A stretch of 64,000 nt of DNA. It comes from Anodontia alba. Taxonomy: Eukaryota > Mollusca > Bivalvia > Lucinida > Lucinidae. Every line of letters starts with the position of its first letter. The stretch's first letter is position 1. Positions 27,940 to 37,984 of the stretch are shown here, one piece after another. Location of the stretch: the NCBI GenBank assembly GCA_964016985.1, contig OZ024826.1, positions 3,091,552 to 3,155,551 on the forward strand. Direction: 5' to 3'. The translations under genes and the position numbers were made by a program. The notes beneath the pieces were generated by a model. The model made no database searches. It was given only the letters and a program-made list of their open reading frames with translations, and was not told the origin of the DNA.

Positions 27940-29215
27940 GTCCTAGTTCAATGCTGATGTTGAATTAAATTGTTCACCCAATCAACATTCCTCCCAAGAT
28001 ACTAAACTAAACACACTGGCTGGTGTTGAACTAAACAGCTTTTGCCGATCATCATTCCTCCAAAGATTTCAAATTCAGCCGACACACCTACCAAACTGAA
28101 CACACCAACCGGTGTTGGACTTTAGCCAATCACTATATATATTCGTATATTCCTTCCAAGATACCAAAGTCAGCTGGCACATCTACCAAACTAAACACAC
28201 TGGCTTGTTTTGAATTTATCTCATTTAACCGATCAACATTCCTCCCAAAATACCTAATTCAGCCAATACACCTATCAGACTAAACACATCAGCCGGTGTT
28301 GAACTTAAACATTTTTAGCCCATTGCCATTCTTCCCTGGATAAAAAAAAAAAGAAACTCATCCGACATACCTACTGAACTAAACACACCAACCGGAATCG
28401 AAATTAACTACTTAAGCCGACAAATAACCTCCCAACATTAACAAACTCAAATAACACACATCCATAACTAAAAGCACCGACCGGTGTTGAACTAAACAAT
28501 TTTAGCCAATCAACATTCTTCTCAAGATACCCCCAAAAATATCAGTCAACAAACCTGTAGTTGTTGAATTTCTTTAATGACTTTAATAAGTCGATCAGCA
28601 TTTCCCCCCCAAGAAATCAAACAGCCGGACATACCTACCAAACTAAATGGACCAACCGGTGTTGAATTTGACAACCTCAGCAAATCAACATCCCCACTCC
28701 CCCCCAAGATACCAATTCATCTGACACACTTACCAAAAAAATACAGCGGATGTTGTTAAATTTAACAACTTAAGCCGATCAACATTTCTCCAACTATACC
28801 AAACACAGCCAACATACTTACCAAACACACCGGCTAGTGTTGATCTTTACAGCTTTAGTCGAAAGACATTCCTTCAAGATACTATATTCAGATACCAAAA
28901 AAATACCCCGACCGATGTTGAATTTAACAAATTAAGCTGATCAATATTCCCCTCAAGATACCAAACCCATCTGATATAATTACTAAACTAAACTAACCAA
29001 CCTGTGTTGACCTTAAAGACTTTAAGTCGTTCGACATTCCTCCCTAGTTACCAAACTCAACCGACAAACATACGAAACTCAACACACCAACCAATGCTCA
29101 ACTTAACAACTTTAGCCGATCGACAATTCTCCAGAGATACAAAACTTAGCCAATAAACATACTTCCAAACTAAACAAACCTTCTGATGTTGAACTTAATA
29201 AATATAGCCAAAGGG
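27940..29215. repeat. Tandem array, about 95-bp unit, roughly 13 copies
   Basis: Each unit carries GATCAACATTCCTCCCAAGA, CAGCCGACACACCTACCAAA, CTAAACACACCAACCGG and TGTTGAACTTAACAACTTTA. Copies are diverged (about 10-25%) and some have small insertions. No coding potential. Satellite-like, next to a pyrimidine tract at its right edge. Confidence 0.88.
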
Positions 29216-29216
29216 A

Positions 29217-29410
29217 GACCGTCTCTTTTCTCCCACTTTTTTGCTTTATTCCTTATCTCTTCCTCCTTTCTCCAACCCCTGTTCTCCTTTCTCCTACCCA
29301 ACCTCCTTTCTCCCACCCCCTCCTTTGTCTTATGCGACTTTTTCTTTCTTTCACCCACTTTCTACCTGCTGCCTCAACCCTGTCCATCCCAACTTCTTCA
29401 GTCTAGGTTA
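29217..29410 (+). repeat. Pyrimidine-rich tract
   Basis: Nearly all C and T (TCTCTTCCTCCTTTCTCC and similar). The open frames on both strands here follow from composition. Confidence 0.85.
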
Positions 29411-29436
29411 GTTTACTGACTACCAATTTATTGGGG

Positions 29437-29600
29437 TCACCAGAATAACCGAAATCACCGAAATCCCCACCGAAATCACCATGGAAGGGTGGGATGGGAA
29501 AGGTATGATACGTTAGGCTGGATCAGGATAGGGTAGGGATGGGTTAGGGGTCATTTGTTAGGTAGGGGCGAGATAAGTTAAGGGCATAATGGGGGAATCA
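29437..29600 (-). repeat. GGTGATTTCGGTGATTTCC repeat and G-rich flank, left member
   Basis: AACCGAAATCACCGAAATCC and CCACCGAAATCACCATGG are the complement of repeats at 31498 and 31850. A TAGGG/TTAGGGG-rich flank follows. Confidence 0.55.
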
Positions 29601-30470
29601 CTATTACTGTCTTTTCAACATCTTTTGGAAAGTCGTAATTTTTTGCCTGGACTTTACACAGAAGAAGAAAATTTGCAAACTTTTGTTGTTATTTAATGCA
29701 AAACCATTTGTCGTAACTACCTATGTACCAAAACTTTTATTCTAGTCACTGGTTTTTAAAATATCAAATATTTTCACTTTTCCCCATAGTAAAAATGAAC
29801 GCAAATTATGTAGAAATCTGTAGGGTAGATAATTTTGAAGCAGATTTTCAACAAGTTCTGCTTGTTCAATTTTTCTGAAATTTTCACAGTATTGTTGTGA
29901 AACATCAATAATTCAAATTCTGCAAATAAACATGAAAATTGTTTTCTTAATCAAAAATTCCAAAAAATCGCTTTACTATAGAAATTGCATAGGTCAGACC
30001 AATTTTTGGCTATAAATTTAATTTTAGGGTACAATTTTGATAACAAAACACAGAAACAGAAAAGACAAATGGTTTCTCATAAGATATGGTCAATCAGAAC
30101 AAAATATTTTCATTTAAAATAAAACACCTAGCAAAAAAACGTCTTTCCGAGTGATGTCGAAAGGACATAAGAGCTGAGTCATTTGCTTGTTTGTATGTCC
30201 GTATAATGCTACTTGTCAATTTTATGCATTTTTGGTTTTCTTCCTCTGGGTACCGTGAGTTGGCCTCATCTTCTGATTGTGGCGTTCCCTGAACTTTGCA
30301 TTCCTACTTATACCTAACAAATATCCACACACTATGTACTATGCTAAAAAGCAGAAATAAGAAATCTCCGTATACAAGCCATGTTTGTCGTAGGGGAAAT
30401 GCAATGAATACCAAGTTTTATTTCATTTCACTATTTATACATAAAACATGACATTATTAAAATACCAAAA
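29601..30470. other. AT-rich sequence, no gene seen
   Basis: No exon, repeat or element recognised. Confidence 0.4.
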
Positions 30471-30471
30471 C

Positions 30472-30521
<50 letters not shown>

Positions 30522-30530
30522 AAAAATATC

Positions 30531-30582
<52 letters not shown>
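30472..30582 (+). repeat. CT microsatellite, two blocks
   Basis: Two (CT)n blocks of about 45 bp each are separated by ACAAAAATATCAAAAT. Confidence 0.97.
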
Positions 30583-30589
<7 letters not shown>

Positions 30590-30871
30590 ATTCTATACTG
30601 TATATTCAACAATCAAATGTCTTACTTTGAATTTTATTGCGTAAAACAAACTGTATATTTGGAACAGTCAAGTTATTTCTGTTAAAAGTAACTATAAAAA
30701 ATAAACGTATCTTGTCAACTCATACCTTCTTTACAAAACTTTACAAAACTTGTTACAAGTGTGTAATATAAAAAATACTGTTTAAAATTAGAAAATAAAC
30801 ACAGTTCGGGTAGTAATAAATCGTACTTCAAATGTAAAAAATAATTTTAAAAGTACGTGTACATACTCAGT

Positions 30872-30966
30872 GGGCACACAACGTTAAAATGACGTCATAT
30901 CAACGTCGATGGGACGTGATCACGTCGCACCGACGTTGAAACGACGTCATTTTAACGTTGGGTGCC
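30872..30966. mobile_element. Palindromic MITE with AACGTTAAAATGACGTC ends
   Basis: GGGCACACAACGTTAAAATG faces CATTTTAACGTTGGGTGCC; the interior repeats CGACGTTG and GACGTGATCACGTC. Confidence 0.8.
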
Positions 30967-31091
30967 TGCTTGGTATATCTTGTGCATAGAACCATTTTGC
31001 GGAGACAATTTGAGTATTGTATACACAATATAAAACTATATATAGAATTATATGAAAAACAGCAAAACAAAATACATGTCAAAGTTCTCGT

Positions 31092-31451
31092 TCAGTTTTT
31101 CCTCTTTTTTGTTCTCACTGTCGTCGTCCTTTCTGTCCTAGGTCTTCTCCGCTGTCCTATTTTCTGTCCTTTCGTCCGTGGAGCCACTACTTCGGACTGT
31201 CCGTCTGTCGATTTGACCAGTCGTGCATTTTTCACTTCGTGTTTACGAAATCGTCTAAACAGTCTCAGTCTTTCGTCGTATGTCTTGTTTGCCCAGACTT
31301 TTTTACTAACAAGGAATTGTTTATGTGAATCTGCCAGTCTGAAGCTGCCATTGTCGACTAAAGCCTTCCTGAGGTTTTTGACCTGACCGTTGACAAGGTT
31401 ATTCAGTTGGGTAATAAAATCTAAAAGGGGCTGTTTCTTCCAATCTATTGC
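31092..31451 (-). CDS. Unrecognised basic protein, last 119 residues (possible terminal exon)
   Basis: From a TAATAGCAG acceptor-like site at 31452 the minus strand is open for 119 codons to a TGA at 31094-31092, with no internal stop. The product begins AIDWKKQPLLDFITQLNNLV, continues FLVSKKVWANKTYDERLRLF and RRFRKHEVKNARLVKS, and ends in a strongly basic tail (RTKKRKN). There is no ATG near the start, so it is probably a terminal exon or a broken transposon gene. Composition is protein-like and non-repetitive, unlike most open frames here. Inverted GGTGATTTCGG repeats flank it at a distance, which hints at a mobile element. Family not recognised. Confidence 0.5.
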   Translation of the reverse strand, partial: AIDWKKQPLLDFITQLNNLVNGQVKNLRKALVDNGSFRLADSHKQFLVSKKVWANKTYDERLRLFRRFRKHEVKNARLVKSTDGQSEVVAPRTKGQKIGQRRRPRTERTTTVRTKKRKN

Positions 31452-31494
31452 CTGCTATTATTTTTTATGTAATAGTGGTATCGCGCATAACTAA

Positions 31495-31870
31495 AGAACG
31501 GTGATTTCGGTGATTTCCACTGGGAGTTCGTTACACTACGGGTCCGGGCCCTTCGATAACCATACTCAGCTTGCATAACACAGCATATCCTGTCGTAGTC
31601 CTACTACCCTACCCGCCACCCCCCACCCCCATCATATGACAGTATGATTTGTGTCCAGAGCTTTATAAAAAAAAAACGGTAATTTCAATTATTTCCACCG
31701 GTTTAGGTATTCGGGGCCACATTCGATAGCCCTTACTAACCCTACGTAACCAAATCCCACCATAACTTAACTTTTACCCACCTTTACTCACACCTACCAA
31801 CCCACCACACGCAACATCACTCCACCCCACCCCACTTGATGGTGATTTCGGTGATTTCCATGGTGATAGC
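31495..31870 (+). repeat. GGTGATTTCGGTGATTTCC repeats and C-rich flank, right member
   Basis: GGTGATTTCGGTGATTTCC occurs at 31498 and at 31850, with a diverged GGTAATTTCAATTATTTCC at 31678. An AC-rich stretch between mirrors the G-rich flank at 29500-29600. Confidence 0.55.
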
Positions 31871-31966
31871 CCACATTAGCCGTTTGGCTATATATATAAG
31901 GGTGGAGTTATGTTTGGTCCGTTTTTTATAATATTGGAATGAAGGTGTGAGGTAAAAATAGTTTTG
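31868..31966 (+). repeat. Dispersed repeat shared with 26941-27050
   Basis: Near-identical to the segment inside the foldback element. Starts ACATTAGCCGTTTGGC and ends GTAAAAATAGTTTTGT. Confidence 0.85.
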
Positions 31967-32068
31967 TTAAAATATATATTATTCTGGATTTTTTTGATTT
32001 TTTATTTATTTATTTGTTTTAAAATAAAAAATAATGATTTATCAGAAAAACAGATCAGTGCAAACAAA

Positions 32069-32101
<33 letters not shown>
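32069..32101 (+). repeat. Poly(A) run
   Basis: About 32 A residues. Confidence 0.9.
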
Positions 32102-32102
<1 letters not shown>

Positions 32103-32159
32103 GCCTGAACATTAATGCTACGGCGGTCATTTGTTTTCATCGTATCTAGGGACAAGTCA

Positions 32160-32400
32160 GAACGAGGCAACCGGAAGTGCGGTCTCCCGAATTAAGTGAG
32201 TGAGTCGGTGAGTGAGTTATTTACCTGCACGTAATCGTCGCGAGGGGATGTTGTAGGACGGAAAGATAGATAGTAAATTAAGTGAACGTAAGTCAGTCAG
32301 CCGGTCGGCCGGTCGGTCAGTAAGTAAATTAGTAAGTAAGGCTTTTACAAGGAGCCCTCATTGGAAAACCGGAAACCAGTGAATTCAGGGCTTCAGATAA
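32160..32400 (+). repeat. Loose GTAAGT/GTCGGTC simple repeat
   Basis: Repeated AGTGAGTGAGTCGGTGAG, CCGGTCGGCCGGTCGGTC and AGTAAGTAAATTAGTAAG runs. Confidence 0.6.
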
Positions 32401-32447
32401 GTGCCTGCTACATAGGCTAAGATTATTTATTGGGTTTAGAATTTTGA

Positions 32448-32996
32448 ATTTTGGCCCGCCGTGGTTCAACTACTCATTTTCATTAACTCTGTCACTCAGT
32501 AAAATAAGCCAGGAGTCTTTGCTTATCATAGTGATTTATTTGACTTATATGTTTCGCTTTGATGCATTGACTGAGTTGGGAGCCTTTATGCGAACCGAAT
32601 TTTTATGTATTTCTGTATTAATAGTAGCATCGCGACCCAGGGTGAAGTTGGCTGGCCGTAAAAGCGCTTTACCCGCGCCACCCCTCCCCACCCCCACACC
32701 CCCTCTCCCGCGGTGGTCTAGGTGTTAGTCTTAGTTGCTTTGTGATTTATATTACGGGGCGATTTGTTTTAAGTCTTGCCTTGTGTTATTTTGTTCTTGT
32801 ATTTTTCAGTCCTTTTAGAATTGCAGTTACCTTGCTTGGCGAAGAGAAAGCTAATCTTAGTGCTTTTCGTACGTTTGTTCGATTTGCGCTTGTTTGGTTT
32901 TGTCTGTTTCCTCTTCACCATCGTGTCTGGGATAGACTGCGGCTTGTTATTGGGACACTCCATGGACTTTTCTCTCACCTTTTTTTTTACTATTGT
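32448..32996 (+). mobile_element. Module M, full-length dispersed copy
   Basis: Order seen: GGCCCGCCGTGGTTCAACTA, GACTGAGTTGGGAGCCTTTA, GGGTGAAGTTGGCTGGCCG, a C-rich spacer, CGATTTGTTTTAAGTCTTGC, GAAGAGAAAGCTAATCTTAG and TGGACTTTTCTC with a T-run. The same order follows the reverse transcriptase at 46,470. Module M is probably the end region of that retroelement. Confidence 0.8.
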
Positions 32997-33719
32997 TTGC
33001 GGTTTTGGGAAAAAAGTGGCTTTTTGTCTATCAAAATTCTCGGTATTTTTTTTAGGTATTGTAAGAATCTGATTTAGAACCTTCTGTTGAACTGATAGTT
33101 ATTTTTATTTACATTTAACAACTCTATTTTTAATGCAATTAAAGTAAAAACGGAGGTACTGTTGGAAACTGTTTATATCTGCAGATAATGTTTGGGGATG
33201 GCAGATATACCGAGTATTGTTTGGATATGGCTAATATACCGTATATATTTTTGGGGTAAACACTACATGCTGGCGCACCACCTATGAAGCAGACAAAATT
33301 CAGAGAACCCCGCCCCCTCTCCCCCACCCTTGAGTTCCTAGGGTTCCAGAGAAGAGTGGTAAAACAGTTTTCTTTGCACTCCAGTTAAGAGATGTGAAAA
33401 TATGAAACAGCTCGGAATATTTTGATTATTTTGGGCTTACTGATAGTTATCGACAAGATCTAACGACTGAACTTGCTAGATATGAACAATCACGTCAATG
33501 TGTTTTTTCGTATCGTACACCTTAACGTAAGTTGATTATTGTTGCTTGTCGTTTTTTGTTGTCGTAATATATAGAGAGAAAACAATAAACAGTGTTTGAT
33601 ATGACAAATATGTTGCGAAGGAGCGTGGTGATTCGGTAAAAATGAATTCAAGCATATTGAATGAAATAAAAACGTTAAACTAAAATAACCCACCATTATC
33701 GTGTCGTGGGCAGAAATGA

Positions 33720-33742
33720 ATTAAAAAAAAAAAAAAAAAAAG
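33720..33742 (+). repeat. Poly(A) run
   Basis: About 20 A residues after a fragment resembling an end of MITE family H (CCACCATTATCGTGTCGTGG). Confidence 0.85.
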
Positions 33743-33794
33743 GAACTTAATGTCTATAGTTATTGGGCGCCGTTTTACTATTTATTCCCTATTT

Positions 33795-34275
33795 ATAGAC
33801 AGCCATAATTATTTATAGATATCCATAAATTGAATTGGTGATATCCATATTTCAAATTAGTGATATCCATAATTATTTATGGATATCAATAATTATTTAT
33901 GAATATTCATAATTCGAATTAATGATATCCTAATTCAAAGTAGTGATATCCATAATTCGAAGTAAAGATATCCATTAATCTAAATGATTTATGGATATCA
34001 CTAATTCCAATTATGGATATCACAAATTACAATTACGAATATCACTAATTCCAATTATGGATATCATTAAATCACCCCATTTATGGATATAATAAATTCG
34101 ATTTATGGATATCCGTAAATCGAAATAGTGATATCCATAATTTGAATTAGAGATATCCTTAAATCATTTAGATTATTGAATAATTCGAATTATGGATATC
34201 ATTTATTCGAATAATGGATATCGTTAATTTGGTACATTTATGGATATCACTCAATGGAATTATGGCTATCAATAA
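33795..34275. repeat. GATATC palindrome array
   Basis: Some 20 or more short units of TTATGGATATCANTAATTCG alternating with their complement (TAGTGATATCCATAATTCGA). Unit about 22-26 bp, AT-rich, with self-complementary units of both orientations intermixed. Confidence 0.88.
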
Positions 34276-34319
34276 TTCGTCTTCGCAAATTATAAATAAC
34301 GACTGCTCCCTTTGCAAAA

Positions 34320-34512
34320 GCAGGACTATTAGATTTCCTATTACTACTGCTACTGGTATGGTAACTTACATGTACTGCAACCGCAGCTGCTTACTAATGC
34401 TGCTAAAGGTTGCTAATTCCTAATGTTTCTGGTACTATTATTCACTATAGCAGATGCTGCTGCTACTCACTTCTGCTGCTGATACTGCTGCCTACCCGAC
34501 TGCAGCTGACGG
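34320..34512 (+). repeat. Degenerate CTGCTACT repeat, block 1
   Basis: TACTACTGCTACTGGT, CTGCTGCTACTCAC and similar. Same repeat type as 37930-40185. Confidence 0.7.
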
Positions 34513-34518
34513 TTTTGT

Positions 34519-34780
34519 TTGTGTTGAGGTTTTACGGCCCAGTCAACCCAATAGGGTCATGTCGAGCGCGGTCAGTTTACCTGACTACACGTTTACTGGG
34601 CAGGCTTAATCCTCTAAGCGGTTAACTAGTATTGTGCACATTCTTTCGCCAGAAACTGACAACTGCCCTTCTTGAATCAGCGGAAGGGAGAGAATGGCCG
34701 TAGAAAATATTTCATGATCAATCTCCACGAAAGAATGTTGCCGACCTCGGCGGGGGTTGAATCCGCGACCTCCTGGTGCT
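34519..34780 (-). mobile_element. tRNA-headed SINE (S2), copy 3
   Basis: Body GTTGAGGTTTTACGGCCCAG to TCAATCTCCACGAAAGAATG, then GGGGGTTGAATCCGCGACC (box B on the minus strand). Box A end truncated. It separates two blocks of the CTG-rich repeat, so it inserted into that repeat. Confidence 0.82.
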
Positions 34781-35058
34781 GATGTCCACGCCTGTTGCTG
34801 ATGCTGCAAATCGATCTTGCTGTTCGCGCAGCTTATTACTTCTGCTGCTCATGCTTCTTCTCCTGCTGCTGTTGATGCTATTCATTTCAGCTGAGGATGC
34901 TGATATTTCAGTCCTTCTGATGAAGATGCTAGCTGCTGCTACTTATTCAGCATGCTGTCGATGCTGTTTCTCACTTGTGCTCCTGACACAGCTATGTGCT
35001 TCTGATGTTGTTGCTACTTACTACTGCTCTAATTGTGTTTCTTACTTCCACTGCTAGT
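34781..35058 (+). repeat. Degenerate CTGCTACT repeat, block 2
   Basis: TTGCTGATGCTGC, TTCTGCTGCTCATGC and similar continue the repeat beyond the SINE. Confidence 0.7.
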
Positions 35059-35078
35059 ATCTAATTACTTCTTACCAT

Positions 35079-35126
35079 GGTCAAGAAACGAAAAGCCAAG
35101 AGCTTGGAAAATGATTATGTCAAAGT
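35079..35126 (+). CDS. Candidate first coding exon (TEX10/IPI1-like start), tentative
   Basis: ATG at 35079 opens MVKKRKAKSLENDYVK, then a GTATAA donor-like site. The start is similar in feel to the N-terminus of TEX10/IPI1 proteins, which begin with a short basic run and then KVGK near an exon border. No second exon with the expected sequence was found, and the stretch is only 48 bp, so chance is a real alternative. Confidence 0.25.
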
Positions 35127-35314
35127 ATAATTAGATTTTCGATCCGAAATATGATAAGTTGTATATTCATGTATTGAAACATGATAAATCTGCTTATTTT
35201 CAGGTTCTGCACCACCTTGAGGAACGGTAAGATGCTATGGGATTTGCTTGGAAACAGTTCTTCAGAACACGAAGACAATTTTACGACCCAAAAGTGTAAT
35301 TGTAATTACATTTC

Positions 35315-35490
35315 CTCCTACAGTTATCAGAGAAATTATTCGGTGTACCTGGTTATACTAACCAATTGGCGAAGACAGCTGCAAGTATTTTCCATCTTCA
35401 GAACAGTGTCTGTATTACTTTGTCAGCTGTGGAGTTTCATGCGTTGTTGCTAAGGATTTTCTTGCTGTCAAGAAATTTACAATGTCTGTT
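35315..35490 (+). other. Open segment after an acceptor-like site, unrecognised
   Basis: After TCCTCCTACAG the frame QLSEKLFGVPGYTNQLAKTA continues ASIFHLQNSVCITLSAVEFH and runs into the MITE at 35493. It reads like protein but no family was recognised and no clean donor ends it before the MITE. Could be an old exon or transposon gene. Confidence 0.25.
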
Positions 35491-35492
35491 CA

Positions 35493-35817
35493 TACAGTCA
35501 AACCTCGATAGCTCGAACACCGATGGCTCGTTTACCATGGCTTATTCGAACTTTTTGAGTCCCTACGAAATTCTTCCAGCTCAAGAAAACAAATATTTAG
35601 GGAATTTTTCTTATTTTATCACGAAATTGTATGTTGTGTGTACTCATTAGAGTACACTCTACAATTATGGTGTAGAAAATCGAAAAGATTTCCCTAAATT
35701 ATCGCTATTTGCTTCCTGACCTGGTGCCATGATTAACCCTCAGTGGCTCGAAGTACCCATATCTCGAACAAATTTCCATGGTCCCAAAGATGTTCGAGCC
35801 ATTGAAGTTCGACTGTA
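35493..35817 (+). mobile_element. Pogo/Tigger-like MITE (family P), eroded centre
   Basis: TA-CAGTCAAACCTCGATAGCTC at the left and GCCATTGAAGTTCGACTG-TA at the right. The inner body CGAACACCGATGGCTCGTTT and AAAGATGTTCGAGCC match the copy at 62913-63274. Confidence 0.82.
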
Positions 35818-35820
35818 TTT

Positions 35821-36660
35821 CGACCCAAATGCTATACACAGAGCGGTATTTGAAATAACCATCAGATATTAAATACTTGAAAGAATTCGAAGACACGTTT
35901 ACTCAGCTAAATAAAAATAGATTAAATTGGTAAAGGAAAAATAATTATCCTATGGAAACAGTGACACTTTGCTTCAGCAGGAAGAGATTGACAAAAACTC
36001 TAGTCTTTACAAATGTAACTTAAAATTCGAGTATGTCAGAAAATCTATGACAATTTACCCTTTTTATTTATTTTTAAAGGTGTTCGTTATTTCGGTGCCT
36101 GGAAATGCTAGCGTTGTTAACCGTTTCGAGACACTGGACCGCGCAAAACTATTGCATGGTTATCATATACTGTTTTGTTAAAACGTTTGCCACACGTATC
36201 ACTTAATAACGTAATGCATTTCTATACTATACTGCTGTGTTATGTTTGTGATACTCTCGATTAGAACATGAGACCAACTATGACAGAATAAAAACAATGC
36301 TGAAGAAACTAGAATCGTTGAGTTTACTGTCTAACGATAGCCTCATTTTCATATTGTCGAAAGATGACATATTGACTTAATTTCTTATCAAATATGCAAA
36401 TACCAAAAACATTAAGGAAGTCAGCATCGTTTGATGAGTGTATGGACTAGTTTCGAGAATTTGACTGCGTGTTTTATGTAGTTTATGCCAATTCTAGAAA
36501 TTCCATGTATATTTAAAGTTTCTTTATAAAAGCCAGCGAAAGGAGAGTCTTTTAAAAAGCATGTGGCAGATGCTAACTGATATTGACACATTAATATCAC
36601 CAAACGCAGTCGAAAACGACGTAATGTCTTGTTTGTGGAAATGTTTAAATAATTGTACAG
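35821..36660. other. AT-rich sequence, no gene seen
   Basis: No splice-bounded exon or repeat recognised. Confidence 0.4.
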
Positions 36661-36664
36661 ACTT

Positions 36665-36790
36665 ATTATACTCCGGCGAAGGGGTATATAGTTTTCATCG
36701 GTTCCGTCTACCCGTTCGTCCGTCCGTCCGTCTTTCCATCCGTCCTTCCTTCCTTCCTTCCGTTCGTCCGTGATTCCGTCCGTTGACATT
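36665..36790 (+). repeat. Partial MITE family H with CCGT repeat
   Basis: TTATACTCCGGCGAAGGGGT at the left, then (CCGT)n and (CCTT)n runs (36706-36782), the same layout as the left part of 62101-62356. Confidence 0.65.
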
Positions 36791-36862
36791 TGCTATAATG
36801 AAGTTTTACTTTGAAATTTTTCGATTACTTATATCTCTGCAACCACTGATCAAAAACTTTTC

Positions 36863-37014
36863 AACCGGTCCTCCCGGTTAAAAATCCAATACTCTAACCA
36901 CTGAGTCAAAGAGTCGACTTCCTGACGCAGTTGTCAGAGATTGAATACATACTTAGAAGCTATGCATAATCTGCCAAGGCAGATAATCGTCGGTTGGAGT
37001 GCTTGGTCGTAACA
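36863..37014 (-). mobile_element. Partial LTR of the TRIM element
   Basis: On the minus strand it begins TGTTACGACCAAGCACTCC, continues GATTATCTGCCTTGGCAGAT and GACAACTGCGTCAGG, and ends within the tRNA-like part (TTTAACCGGGAGGACCGG). It covers about two thirds of the LTR seen twice at 48910-49433 and shows that the family is dispersed. Confidence 0.85.
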
Positions 37015-37079
37015 GGATTATGTGACCTTTATTTCATAGCCCTGTGATTTTGTCTTATATCGCACACTGTTTGATGCCT

Positions 37080-37460
37080 CAGTGTCATATTTACATATAA
37101 TGACATAGTGTGACCCAAACTTTAACCTCAAACTAAATATAAATCGGCATGACCTATATTTTCATATTCTAGAGATTTTGCTTAATATCTTCTAGATTAT
37201 TAAATGGTATTCAATGGATTAACATCATATTTGGTACAATGGATGAATCTGACCATCAGATTGACCTCTCAAGTATATGTAGGTCAGTGACCTATACTTT
37301 ATGGTCCAGCGATTTAGCTTCATATCTTGAAGACTATTTACTCCAGAAAAGTTGTACTTGGGATGATAGACCAGTGTCACTCAAAAACTGACCTTGTAAA
37401 CTATATATAGGTCAGTGACCTATATTTCATGGTCCATTAATTTTGTCTTATATCATTGTC
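37080..37460. repeat. Tandem repeat with AGGTCAGTGACCT sites
   Basis: About three diverged units of roughly 120 bp containing ATGGTCCAGCGATTT-like sequence, ATATCTTGAAGACTATT and a core palindrome. AGGTCAGTGACCT is present at 37281-37293 and at 37409-37421; a decayed version is near 37140. Confidence 0.75.
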
Positions 37461-37672
37461 ATTGACTTTAAAATATTTTATAATTAAGACATTGCGCTGG
37501 CCGGGGGTATTTGTAACCCTCTGGGCACTTGCTCAAGTCTTGTGCAAGCATCTTACACCATTTTGTATTGTTTAGGAAAAAAACTACATGTATATTATGG
37601 AACGTAAACATCAATATTGCAGCTTTGAAACACACACGGAGATACACTTGTCTGTGAATTGAGGGCTATCCC

Positions 37673-37774
37673 AGCAAACACACAACGTAGCAACAACGTT
37701 GTTACAACGTCGCTGCAACGTCTTGACGTTGCAGTTACATTGTAACGACGTTGTAACAGCGTTGTGTGTTTGCT
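37673..37774. mobile_element. Palindromic MITE with AGCAAACACACAACG ends
   Basis: AGCAAACACACAACGTAGC faces GCGTTGTGTGTTTGCT; the interior repeats CAACGTTGTTACAACG. Confidence 0.85.
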
Positions 37775-37984
37775 CGGATTCTTCGTGTCATACGTAGGTA
37801 ATTGTAAAGATAAGGGCTTAATGCATGGCATCTGTTCTATTAAATTTAACGTCGAAGAAATTTAAAATGATGTTCCCACGAAAAGTGTACATGATCGGAT
37901 AAATCTTGACCGAAGAAGGATTTCTACGTGCTGCCGGTGCTCTGAATTTGCTGGTTACTCCTGCTGCAGATACAAATTCTGCTG

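Noticed and set aside
27940..29215. CRISPR-like array
   Set aside because: Units are contiguous diverged tandem repeats without unique spacers, in an animal genome.
36561..36773. 70-codon frame ending in PSVRLSIRPSFLPSVRP
   Set aside because: The tail is the CCGT simple repeat of MITE family H.
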